Positions 1 through 6,256 of a stretch of DNA of 19,334 bases are shown here, piece after piece (the first letter of the stretch is position 1; each line of letters opens with the position of its first letter). Source of the stretch: Deltaproteobacteria bacterium UBA2385. GTDB lineage: Bacteria > Myxococcota_A > UBA796 > UBA2385. A program made the position numbers and the translations under genes. The stretch spans positions 3,119 through 22,452 of the forward strand of contig DDSR01000446.1 in the NCBI GenBank assembly GCA_002343455.1, read 5' to 3'. The notes beneath the pieces are model-generated. The model worked only from the letters and a program-made list of their open reading frames with translations. It was not told the DNA's origin and ran no database searches.

Positions 1-642
1 GTTGTGGTGGGTGACGAAGGGCCGGGCGGTGGCGCCGCCGGGGATCGCCTGCATCATGGGGGTCTCGACCTCCATGTAGCCGCGATCCTCGAAGAAGCGC
101 CGGGTGAAGCTGACCAGGGCGCTGCGGCGGCGGAAGACCTCGCGGCTGTCCTCGTTGACGAAGAGGTCGACGTAGCGGTGCCGGCTGCGGAACTCGCGGT
201 CCTCGACCCCCTTGTGCTTGTCGGGCATCGAGGCGATGCACTTCGCGGAGAGGCGCAGGCTGCTGGCGTGCAGCGAGGCCTCGCCGGTGCGGGTGCGCAT
301 GCAGCGGCCGCTGACGGCGATGTGATCGCCCAGGTCCAGGCGCCGCCAGAGGGCGAAGGCCTCCTCGCCCAGGTCCTCCTTCCGCAGGTAGACCTGCAGC
401 TCTCCGCCGCGATCCTGGACGCGGGCAAAGCCGGCCTTGCCCATCTCGCGCTTGGCCATCAGGCGGCCGGCGATCTGGAAGGTCGCCGGATCCTGTGCGA
501 GGTCGGCCTCGTCCCGGTCGCCGATGTGGGCGCGGACGGCGGCGGTGGTGTCGGCGATGGAGAGGCCGTGCGGGTAGGGCTCCACGCCCTGATCGCGCAG
601 GGACTGGAGCTTCTCGAGGCGCTCGGGATCGAACTCGAACAT
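1..642 (-). CDS. lysS: Lysyl-tRNA synthetase, class II (N-terminal part, cut by window edge)
   Basis: This is the first 214 codons of a class II lysyl-tRNA synthetase, which charges tRNA-Lys with lysine in the cytoplasm. The frame starts MFEFDPERLEKLQSLRDQG and stays open to base 1, so the C-terminal catalytic half lies outside the window. Roughly residues 55-150 form the OB-fold anticodon-binding domain (GRLMAKREMGKAGFARVQDR and following). The catalytic domain begins at about residue 160 with RSRHRYVDLFVN, followed by FFEDRGYMEVETPMM and PGGATARPFVTHHN, the class II motif 1 region typical of LysRS. It lies 20 bases after the prfB stop on the same strand. The prfB-lysS order is the same as in E. 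coli and implies co-transcription. The N-terminus is short, as in bacterial LysS. Identity is certain; only completeness is unknown. Confidence 0.95.
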   Translation of the reverse strand, partial: MFEFDPERLEKLQSLRDQGVEPYPHGLSIADTTAAVRAHIGDRDEADLAQDPATFQIAGRLMAKREMGKAGFARVQDRGGELQVYLRKEDLGEEAFALWRRLDLGDHIAVSGRCMRTRTGEASLHASSLRLSAKCIASMPDKHKGVEDREFRSRHRYVDLFVNEDSREVFRRRSALVSFTRRFFEDRGYMEVETPMMQAIPGGATARPFVTHHN

Positions 643-662
643 GGGGCAACCCAGGTGGTGGA

Positions 663-1791
663 CTAGACTTCTTTCGCGGCCTCTTCGGCCGCCTCGTCGG
701 CCCGGCGGGCGAGCCAGGCCTCCATGAAGGGCAGCAGCTCGCCCGCGAAGACCCGGTCGGTGTCGCCCATCTCGACCCCGGTGCGCAGGTCCTTGACCAT
801 GCGGTAGGGCTGCAGCACATAGCTGCGGATCTGGCTGCCCCACTCGATCTTCTTCTTGGTGGCGTTCTGGGCGTCGATCTCGACCTGCCGCTTGTCGACC
901 TCGTACTGGTAGATCTTGGCGGCGAGGATCTTCAGCGCCTTGGCCTTGTTCTTGTGCTGGCTGCGCTCGGCCTGGCAGGCGACCACGATGCCGGTGGGCA
1001 GGTGGGTCAGCCGCACCGCGGAGTCGGTGGTGTTGACGTGCTGACCGCCGGCCCCGCTGGAGCGGTAGGTGTCGATGCGCAGGTCGCTCTCCTTGACCTC
1101 GACCTCGATGTCGTCGTCGATGTCGGGGTAGCAGCCGACGCTGGCGAAGGCGGTGTGGCGGCGGGCGGCGCTGTCGAAGGGCGAGATGCGCACCAGCCGG
1201 TGCACGCCGATCTCGGCCTTGAGGTAGCCGTAGGCGAAGGGCCCGCGCACGTAGATGGTGGCCGACTTGATACCGGCCTCCTCGGCGTACTGCTCGTCGG
1301 CGATCTCCACCTTGAAGCCCATCTTGTTGGCCCAGCCGATGTACATGCGCTCCAGGATCTGGGCCCAGTCGCTGGCGTCGGTCCCGCCCGCGCCGGAGTT
1401 GATCTCCAGGACGGCGTCGCTCTCGTCCAGCTCGTCGGAGAGCATGCGTCGAACCTCGGCCTCGCGCACCTGCAGCTCCAGCGCCTCCAAGGCCCGCTCG
1501 CCTTCGAGCTGGGTGGCCCTGTCGTGCTCGCTCTCGCCCAGCTCGATCAGGAAGACGGCGTCGTCGAAGGCCCGGTCGAGCACCTCGATGCCCTCGACCC
1601 AGCGCTCGTGCGCGGCCTTCTCGCGAAGCGTGGCCCGGGCGCGATCCGTGTCGTTCCAGAAGTCCGGATCGGCGGCGCGGGTGTCCAGCTCGGCGATCTT
1701 GCGCTTCAGGCTGTCCAGGTCAAAGCGACCCCCGGATGGACTGGATGCGCTGGCGAAGCTCCTTGCGGAGCTCGTAGTAGTCGGTGGCCAT
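663..1791 (-). CDS. prfB: Peptide chain release factor 2, made by programmed +1 frameshift
   Basis: RF2 recognises UGA and UAA stop codons and triggers peptide release on the ribosome. The start is ATG at 1791-1789, with GGAG at 1801-1798 six bases upstream. Frame 0 encodes 23 residues (MATDYYELRKELRQRIQSIR, then GSL) and hits TGA at 1722-1720. Translation resumes in the +1 frame at GAC 1721-1719 and continues to TAG 665-663, giving a 375-residue protein (E. coli RF2 is 365). The stop-recognition motif SPF is at about residues 203-205 and the hydrolysis motif GGQ at about 248-250. The SPF tripeptide separates RF2 from RF1. A naive call of this gene as a single frame from 1913 gives a false N-terminus (low-complexity, Pro/Arg/Ser-rich, unlike RF2). 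lysS follows after 20 bases. Confidence 0.96.
1719..1734 (-). promoter_or_regulatory. RF2 programmed +1 frameshift site
   Basis: Read on the minus strand the site is CGG GGG TCG CTT TGA C. It has the three classical parts: a Shine-Dalgarno-like purine run (GGGGG, 1733-1729), a three-base spacer, and the slippery CTT followed by an in-frame TGA and C. The E. coli version is AGG GGG TAT CTT TGA C, so spacing and slip codon are identical and only the first SD-like base and the spacer codon differ. Known mechanism: when RF2 is scarce, the poorly terminated UGA C lets peptidyl-tRNA slip from CUU to UUU, so RF2 controls its own synthesis. Confidence 0.93.
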
Positions 1792-1896
1792 GAGGGTCTC
1801 CAGGGCGAAGGTCGGCGCGGGCTAACGCAGTCGGGGCCGATGCGCTTTCGGGGGGCGCGCCGCGTTAGGGTGTGGGTCCATGGAGGGAGCACCACC

Positions 1897-2397
1897 ATGA
1901 AGCTGGCCGCCACCCACTACGACAACTCCGAGACCGGCTGCTGCGCCCGCCTCGACGCCGCGCGCTGGGCCGACAAGACCCTCGTCTGGAAGGACAAGCC
2001 CTTCCTGCGGGACCACATCCGCGCCGTCCTGCACGTCCCGGTCAACTTTGGCACGGTGATGGGGCGAGACCAGGCCCTGATCGAGGAGGCCGGCGCCTGG
2101 CCCGAGGACCCCATCTGGCTGACCGACGACTCCTCACCCTGGAGATCCGAGGTCTACATGTCGGTGGATCGCGACAGCCTGCCGGGGGCCACGGTCGAGA
2201 CCCTCTCGGGGACCTTCCTGACCCGGGTCTTCGAGGGCCCGTACAAGGACGCCGGGACGTGGGCCAAGGCGATGGCCGAGCATGTGCGGGCGCAGGGGCA
2301 CGAGCTGAAGAGGCTGTACAGCTTCTACGCGACTTGCCCGAAGTGTGCCGATCGGTTCGGGAAGAACCAGGTGGTGCTCTTCGCGCAGGTGGGCTGA
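1897..2397 (+). CDS. Small conserved protein, possibly GyrI-like / 'hydrolase'-annotated family
   Basis: A 166-residue soluble protein with no signal peptide or membrane segment. The ATG at 1897 is chosen because GGAGGGAG (1882-1889) sits just upstream; the frame is open further 5' but runs antisense through prfB. It begins MKLAATHYDNSETGCCARLD, has a central FLRDHIRAVLHVPVNFGTVM, and ends with FEGPYKDAGTWAKAMAEHVR followed by YSFYATCPKCADRFGKNQVV. The C-terminal CPKC pair and the GPY..W segment recall a family seen in methanogens and anaerobes and often labelled 'hydrolase'; its two-lobe pattern is reminiscent of GyrI-like ligand-binding domains. The family assignment is from memory and the biochemical role is not known to me. 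It is divergent from prfB (105 bases between starts) and convergent with modC (3 bases between stops). Confidence 0.8.
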   Translation: MKLAATHYDNSETGCCARLDAARWADKTLVWKDKPFLRDHIRAVLHVPVNFGTVMGRDQALIEEAGAWPEDPIWLTDDSSPWRSEVYMSVDRDSLPGATVETLSGTFLTRVFEGPYKDAGTWAKAMAEHVRAQGHELKRLYSFYATCPKCADRFGKNQVVLFAQVG

Positions 2398-2400
2398 GCC

Positions 2401-3069
2401 TCAACCACCCGCCAGCTCCACTCCCCCGGTCGCGACGACCCGCCCGTGTTCCATACGCACCACCCGCTCGGCGAGGGCCCGGGCGTCGGCGATGTCGTGG
2501 GTGACCAGCAGTACACGGACTCCCTCTCGGGCGAGGAGCGCGCGGAGGCCTTCCCGCAGGCGCTGGCGGAGGGCGGGGTCGACGGCGGCGAAGGGCTCGT
2601 CGAGCAGGACGAGCTGGGGGCGAGGGGCCAGGGCGCGGGCGATGGCGATGCGCTGCTGCTGGCCTCCGGAGAGCTCGGAGTGGCGAGCCTCGAGGCGATC
2701 GTCGAGCTCGACCAGCGCGGCTAGCTCCTGCACCCGCCGGTCTCTCTCAGCGGCGCTGCCGACCAGGCCGAAGCCGATGTTGGCGCCGACGTCGAGGTGG
2801 GGGAAGAGGGCGTAGCCCTGGAAGACGACGCCGACCCGACGGGAGCGGGCTGGGAGGTCGATCTTCTGCGGATGGTCGAAGAGGGTCCGGCCGTCCAGCA
2901 CGATCCGGCCGCGTTCGGGCCGCAGCAGGCCGGCGATGGCCCGGAGAGTGAGGGACTTCCCGGCGCCCGAGGGGCCCAGGATGGCGGTGACCGCGGCGGA
3001 GGTGTCGAAGGCGACCTGCAGGTCGAAGTCCCCCTGGCGGGCGACAATGTCTACAGAGAGACCGTTCAC
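2401..3069 (-). CDS. modC: Molybdate ABC transporter ATP-binding protein (short form)
   Basis: Cytoplasmic ATPase of the molybdate importer, 222 residues. It shows a complete ABC cassette: Walker A GPSGAGKS (about residues 33-40), Q-loop VVFQGYALFPHL, signature LSGGQQQRIAIARAL, Walker B LVLLDEPFAAVDP and H-loop VTHD. The start is GTG at 3069-3067, which overlaps the TGA of modB by four bases (GTGA), a translational-coupling arrangement. E. coli ModC is about 350 residues and carries a C-terminal molybdate-binding MOP/TOBE domain; this one stops right after the ATPase domain, so that regulatory domain is absent. Assignment to molybdate rather than another anion rests mainly on the neighbouring modA and modB. 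Confidence 0.92.
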   Translation of the reverse strand: MNGLSVDIVARQGDFDLQVAFDTSAAVTAILGPSGAGKSLTLRAIAGLLRPERGRIVLDGRTLFDHPQKIDLPARSRRVGVVFQGYALFPHLDVGANIGFGLVGSAAERDRRVQELAALVELDDRLEARHSELSGGQQQRIAIARALAPRPQLVLLDEPFAAVDPALRQRLREGLRALLAREGVRVLLVTHDIADARALAERVVRMEHGRVVATGGVELAGG

Positions 3070-3713
3070 CGGGCCCCCGTCCGGCCCACGGCGAACAGGA
3101 TGCTGGCGCTGAGCAGGGCCAGCAGAAGGGCGATCAGGCCCGCGTCGGCGGTGCGGCCGGCCTGCACGGCGTCGTAGACGGCCAGGCTGGCGGTCTGGGT
3201 GCGACCGGGGATGCTGCCGGCGATCATGGCGGTGGCGCCGAACTCGCCCATCGCCCGGGCGAAAGCAAGCGCGGCCCCGCCGACGATGCCGCGGCGGGCC
3301 AGCGGGATCGAGACCCGCAGGAAGATGTCGAGCTCCGTGCGGCCGAGCGTGCGGGCGACGTCTTCGAAGTGGGGATCGATCTGTTCGAAGGCCGACTGTG
3401 CAGCCCGGACAAGGAAGGGCAACGCGGCGACGAAGGCGGCCAGCACAGCCGCGGCGGGGGTGAAGACCAGGGGCGAGCCGGTCAGGGCCTCCCAGGTCTG
3501 GCCGACAGGGGAGCCCCGCCCGATCAGCAGGAGGAGGACGTAGCCGAGCACGGTGGGAGGCAGGATCATCGGCAGGAGGACCAGGGTCGAGAGCAGCTCG
3601 GCCCAGAGGCCACGTCGGCGCGCCAGGAGACGGGCGAAGGGCACGCCGACGGCGACGACGGCGAGGCTGGCCAGCCCGGCGATCAGCAGGGAGCGGAGCA
3701 TCAGGTCGAGCAT
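3066..3713 (-). CDS. modB: Molybdate ABC transporter permease
   Basis: Inner-membrane permease of the molybdate importer, 215 residues (E. coli ModB 229). The N-terminus is MLDLMLRSLLIAGLASLAVV, and several hydrophobic spans follow, including LLSTLVLLPMILPPTVLGYV and the C-terminal GLIALLLALLSASILFAVG. The ABC-coupling EAA loop is visible as EDVARTLGRTELDIFLRVSI, followed by GGAALAFARAMGEFGATAMI, which is characteristic of ModB/CysT-type permeases. ATG at 3713 is preferred over an upstream in-frame start at 3995, because the extra segment would be a soluble Pro/Arg/Gly-rich stretch read inside modA. The start lies two bases after the modA stop and the end overlaps the modC start by four bases. 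Confidence 0.93.
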   Translation of the reverse strand: MLDLMLRSLLIAGLASLAVVAVGVPFARLLARRRGLWAELLSTLVLLPMILPPTVLGYVLLLLIGRGSPVGQTWEALTGSPLVFTPAAAVLAAFVAALPFLVRAAQSAFEQIDPHFEDVARTLGRTELDIFLRVSIPLARRGIVGGAALAFARAMGEFGATAMIAGSIPGRTQTASLAVYDAVQAGRTADAGLIALLLALLSASILFAVGRTGAR

Positions 3714-3715
3714 GC

Positions 3716-4432
3716 TCAGGGCCCGAAGCCGTAGCGCTGGAGCACGGCCCGGCCCTCTGGGGCCATGACGAAGGCGAGGAAGTCCCGGCCGGCCTGGGGG
3801 TGCTCGGCGGAGCGGGGTACGGCGGCGACCTGGACCAGGGGCTCGTGCAGGGAGCTGTCGATCAGGGTGTAGGGCGTGCTCTCCACAACGAGGGAGAGGG
3901 CCACGATGCCCGCGTCGGCGTTGCCCGTCTGGACGAGCTGCCAGGTCTGGGCGATGTTCTCTCCCCGGACCAGCCGCGGCTGCACCTCCTCCCACAGCCC
4001 CGAGGCCTGCAAGGCCTGCTGGGCGGCGAGGCCGTAGGGGGCGTGCTCGGGGTTGGCGATGGCGAGGTAGCGGATCCCGGGGTCGGTGAGCGAGGCCAGG
4101 GAGGGCGGCGGCGCTGCGGAGCCCACCAGGACGAGCCGACCGGTTCCATAGACCATCCGGCTGTCCTCGTGCAGCAGGGCTTGGCTCTGCAGGCGGTCGA
4201 TGAAGGAGGCGTTGGCGGCGAAGAACAGATCGGCCCGCGCGCCCTGCTCGATCTGGCTGGTGTATGCCCCCGTCGAGCCGAAGGAGAGGAGCGGCGCGCA
4301 GCCGACACGTTGCCTGTACAGTTCACCCAGCTCGGTGAGGGCATGCTGGAGGTCCGAGGCGGCCAGGACCACGGGCGGCACGCAGGCCTCGGGTTCGGGC
4401 CTGCAGCCCAGGGCGAGGAGGAGCGCGATCAT
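3716..4432 (-). CDS. modA: Molybdate-binding lipoprotein of the ABC transporter
   Basis: Extracytoplasmic molybdate-binding protein, 238 residues. The N-terminus is a very short hydrophobic stretch ending in a lipobox-like ALGC (Cys10), so it is probably a lipoprotein, although there is no Lys/Arg before the hydrophobic core. ModA signatures follow: VLAASDLQHALTELGELYRQ, SFGSTGAYTSQIEQGARADL, FFAANASFIDRL, then YLAIANPEHAPYGLAAQQAL, ENIAQTWQLVQTGNADAGIV and near the end AGRDFLAFVMAPEGRAVLQR. The serine/threonine-rich oxyanion-binding positions (ASD, GSTG) are present. Its ATG overlaps the TGA of the upstream regulator by four bases. Tungstate could also be a ligand; sequence alone does not separate the two. 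Confidence 0.94.
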   Translation of the reverse strand: MIALLLALGCRPEPEACVPPVVLAASDLQHALTELGELYRQRVGCAPLLSFGSTGAYTSQIEQGARADLFFAANASFIDRLQSQALLHEDSRMVYGTGRLVLVGSAAPPPSLASLTDPGIRYLAIANPEHAPYGLAAQQALQASGLWEEVQPRLVRGENIAQTWQLVQTGNADAGIVALSLVVESTPYTLIDSSLHEPLVQVAAVPRSAEHPQAGRDFLAFVMAPEGRAVLQRYGFGP

Positions 4433-5394
4433 GCCGCCTCTCCCATGCCCTGGCCGTCGTAGCCGCCCAGCGCCTCGATCTCCTCTCGCAGTCGAGGGGT
4501 CCGCAACAGGTCGAAGAGGGCGCGCACAGCGGGATCCTCGACCAGGGCCGTCGGCACCACCAGCCGGTAGGCCTCCTCGACCCAGGGCACGAAGCCGAGG
4601 CCATGGGCCTGGGCCGCGGCCTGTGTGGCGACCCCCGCATCGGCCAGCCCGCTGGCGATCGCGGCGGCGACGGCGAAGTGCCCCCGAGCGGCGCTGTCGT
4701 AGCCGGCGATGCGGGCGCCCGGCAGGCCCGCGAGGCGCAGCCGCTCGTCGAGCAGGCGGCGGCTGCCGGATCCCGGCTCTCGGTTGACCAGGCGCAGGCC
4801 GGGCCGGGCCAGATCGGCGGCCTGGGCGAGGCCCAGCGGGTTGTCGCGGGCCACCACCAGCCCCGTCTGCCAGACCGCGAGGTGGACGAGCTGGGTGCCG
4901 GCCGGCGCCCGGGTGTCGGGCAGGTGCGAGCCGGCGATGTGGGCCTCGCCCCGGGCCAGCCGATCGAGGGAGGCCTGGCTGCCGCTCTCCACCCAGAGCA
5001 GCTCGACGCCGTGTCTCTCGCGCAGCAGCGCGCGGATCAGGTCGGTGGCCGGGTCGCAGCCGGCCAGCACCAGCACCGGGGCGTCGGGGCGGGCGGGCGC
5101 ACGGGCCAGGGTGAGGGTCGGCATCGTCGGGACCTGGACCTGGCGGTCGCCGATCTGGACAGCGCGGGTGCGGGTTGTCGTCGCGGGTTGGGGCGGGGGG
5201 GCGAGGCCGAAGAGGGCCTCGACCCGCGTGTCCAGGGCCTGGGCGAGGCGGAGGGCGGTGTCGGTCGCCGGGATCGCGCGGCCGGCCTCGATCGCCGTGT
5301 AAGCCTGGCGGGAGAGGCCCACGGCTTCGGCGAGGGCGGAGACGGACCAGCCGGCGTGCAGGCGGGCGGCTCGGAGGTGGACGTGGAGGGGCAT
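4429..5394 (-). CDS. One-component regulator: XRE-type HTH fused to a periplasmic-binding-protein-like domain
   Basis: A 321-residue predicted cytoplasmic regulator and the first gene of the mod operon. Residues about 5-60 form an XRE/Cro-type HTH (LRAARLHAGWSVSALAEAVG, LSRQAYTAIEAGRAIPATDT, ALRLAQALDTRVEALFG). A Pro/Thr linker follows, then from about residue 100 a binding-protein-like fold (PVLVLAGCDPATDLIRALLR, VNREPGSGSRRLLDERLRLA, ASGLADAGVATQAAAQAHGL, GFVPWVEEAYRLVV) of the COG1910 / PBP_like type found with molybdenum genes. ATG at 5394 is chosen because the HTH begins right there; an alternative start at 5445 would add 17 residues of no recognisable structure. Inferred role: binds molybdate or a pterin-related ligand and controls the operon in place of ModE. 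No signal peptide is seen, which supports an intracellular sensor. Confidence 0.85.
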   Translation of the reverse strand: MPLHVHLRAARLHAGWSVSALAEAVGLSRQAYTAIEAGRAIPATDTALRLAQALDTRVEALFGLAPPPQPATTTRTRAVQIGDRQVQVPTMPTLTLARAPARPDAPVLVLAGCDPATDLIRALLRERHGVELLWVESGSQASLDRLARGEAHIAGSHLPDTRAPAGTQLVHLAVWQTGLVVARDNPLGLAQAADLARPGLRLVNREPGSGSRRLLDERLRLAGLPGARIAGYDSAARGHFAVAAAIASGLADAGVATQAAAQAHGLGFVPWVEEAYRLVVPTALVEDPAVRALFDLLRTPRLREEIEALGGYDGQGMGEAA

Positions 5395-5449
5395 GGGTCG
5401 GGTGTAACGTGGAAGCGACGGGGAGACAAGTTGGCTTGACAACACCTCT

Positions 5450-5475
5450 GGGCGCGATGGATCGCGCCCCTACGC
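5450..5475. repeat. REP-like palindromic repeat, copy 1
   Basis: GGGCGCGAT-GG-ATCGCGCCC is a perfect hairpin with 9-bp arms and a 2-base loop, followed by CTACGC. The same 26 bases recur at 11163-11188 with a single difference in the loop. It lies in the 167-base gap between the regulator start and the lipoprotein stop. Short palindromes ending in a CCCCTAC motif are scattered between genes in many bacterial genomes; their origin is generally thought to be mobile (REP/MITE-like). Confidence 0.8.
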
Positions 5476-5495
5476 ATTTACTGCTACCAACCCCA

Positions 5496-5526
5496 CTTCC
5501 TGCTTTCCTCCCTTCCTGCCTTCCTG
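5496..5526. repeat. Pyrimidine-rich degenerate TTCCTG repeat
   Basis: The 31 bases are C/T apart from isolated G, built from repeats of CTTCCTG/CTTTCCT/CCTTCCTG. It lies between the REP-like palindrome and the end of the lipoprotein gene. On the minus strand it is a GGAAG-rich run just after the lipoprotein stop. No stem or T-run makes it a terminator. It may be a simple-sequence expansion; no function can be assigned. Confidence 0.5.
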
Positions 5527-5561
5527 ATGGCCGCGCCCCCTCGTCCCTCGAGTTGGGCGCT

Positions 5562-6125
5562 CTACGATCCCGCCTTTACCAGCACGCCGCGGAAGCTGAG
5601 GTCCGTGATGGTCACCGACCCCTCCCCGACCATGGCGTCGGCGGGCGTCGAACACTCGACCGTGCCGTCCAGCGCGAACATGAAGACGCCGTTGTACTCG
5701 CCGACCTCGGTGGGGGCCGTCAGGCTGACCAGACACTCGGAGCCCGTGTAGGCGGCGCTATCGCCGGCCGCCGAGCCGGTGAGATCGACCCGACCGACCG
5801 CGTCGGTGATGGCGCTCTCGCCGTCGTAGCCCTCGACCGTGATCAGGACGATCAGGCGCTCATCACCAAGGTCGGACTCGAAGCTGAAGGCGGCGCTGGT
5901 CGGACCAGTCACGCCCCCGCCGCAGCTCATGTCGGCGTCCCCCCAGTCCAGCGAGGCCTCGATGGCGCCACTGAGGGTGGCCTGCAGCCGACCGCTGGCG
6001 TCGGGGGGCACACACATCTCGCTCACATCGATGGTCTCGTCGGTGCCGGAGTCCTCGCCTCCCCCCTCTTTGTCACCGCAGCCGAACAGCAGAACCGTTG
6101 CCAGGATCGAACACACACGGGTCAT
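5562..6125 (-). CDS. Small putative secreted lipoprotein, unknown function
   Basis: A 187-residue protein starting MTRVCSILATVLLFGCGDKE. It has a type II signal peptide with lipobox LFGC (Cys at about residue 14), followed by an acidic Gly/Ser linker (DKEGGGEDSGTDE) of the kind common on myxobacterial lipoproteins. The mature part is rich in Gly, Ser, Thr and Asp and reads like a beta-rich domain, with four cysteines outside the lipobox (EMCVPP, MSCGGG, SECLVS, VECSTP) that could form two disulfides. ATG 6125 is preferred over GTG 6131 because GGAGG at 6135-6131 gives a five-base spacing for the former and overlaps the latter. I do not recognise the family. A near-consensus sigma-54 promoter lies directly upstream and the sigma-54 activator gene is the next gene upstream, so it is probably that activator's target. 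Confidence 0.85.
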   Translation of the reverse strand: MTRVCSILATVLLFGCGDKEGGGEDSGTDETIDVSEMCVPPDASGRLQATLSGAIEASLDWGDADMSCGGGVTGPTSAAFSFESDLGDERLIVLITVEGYDGESAITDAVGRVDLTGSAAGDSAAYTGSECLVSLTAPTEVGEYNGVFMFALDGTVECSTPADAMVGEGSVTITDLSFRGVLVKAGS

Positions 6126-6146
6126 GGACACCTCCGAGTCCCGGGG

Positions 6147-6164
6147 AAAGCAAGGGGCGTGCCC
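6147..6164 (-). promoter_or_regulatory. Sigma-54 (-24/-12) promoter for the lipoprotein gene
   Basis: On the minus strand the bases are GGGCACGCCCCTTGCT followed by TT. The RpoN consensus is TGGCACG-N4-TTGCW; here every defined position matches except the first base (G for T). The invariant GG (6163-6162) and GC (6151-6150) are separated by the required ten bases. Transcription would start near 6138, just before GGAGG (6135-6131) and the ATG at 6125. The site lies in the gap behind a gene for a sigma-54 activator, which strongly raises the odds that it is real. Confidence 0.8.
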
Positions 6165-6210
6165 GGGCCGGCTCCAACAATTTCAAGGCGTTTCCCTCGG
6201 TCGAGGCACA

Positions 6211-6243
6211 CGGGGACATGCCCGGGCATGTTCGCTGTCCCCG
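6211..6243. promoter_or_regulatory. Candidate upstream activator site: nested palindromes
   Basis: ACATGCCCGGGCATGT (6216-6231) is a perfect 16-base palindrome. It partly overlaps a second inverted repeat, CGGGGACA (6211-6218) with TGTCCCCG (6236-6243). The 16-mer lies about 78-93 bases upstream of the predicted sigma-54 start, the distance usual for enhancer-binding-protein sites. As RNA on the minus strand the outer arms could also form a hairpin 14 bases after the activator stop codon, so a terminator is an alternative; no T-run follows. A smaller palindrome, CCTCGGTCGAGG, lies at 6195-6206. Confidence 0.55.
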
Positions 6244-6256
6244 CGTGGAGCACTCC

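Noticed and set aside
495..1793. Long plus-strand frames opposite prfB, and similar long frames opposite kinase, pgpH, phoH, hipH and ald
   Set aside because: Composition is Gly/Ala/Arg/Val low-complexity with no motifs; they are antisense shadows created by high GC in codon position three.
1822..1868. Inverted repeat CTAACGC / GCGTTAG in the prfB divergent gap
   Set aside because: Arms of seven bases are 33 bases apart; it may mark symmetrical promoters but neither -35 nor -10 boxes are convincing.
3066..3995. Longer modB starting at 3995
   Set aside because: The added 94 residues lack hydrophobic character and lie entirely within modA; ATG 3713 gives the usual ModB length and two-base spacing.
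5437..5456. Promoter/operator for the mod regulator (TTGTCA and a repeated TTGTC on the minus strand)
   Set aside because: The -10 at proper spacing is poor and the direct repeat is only five bases, so no site can be supported.
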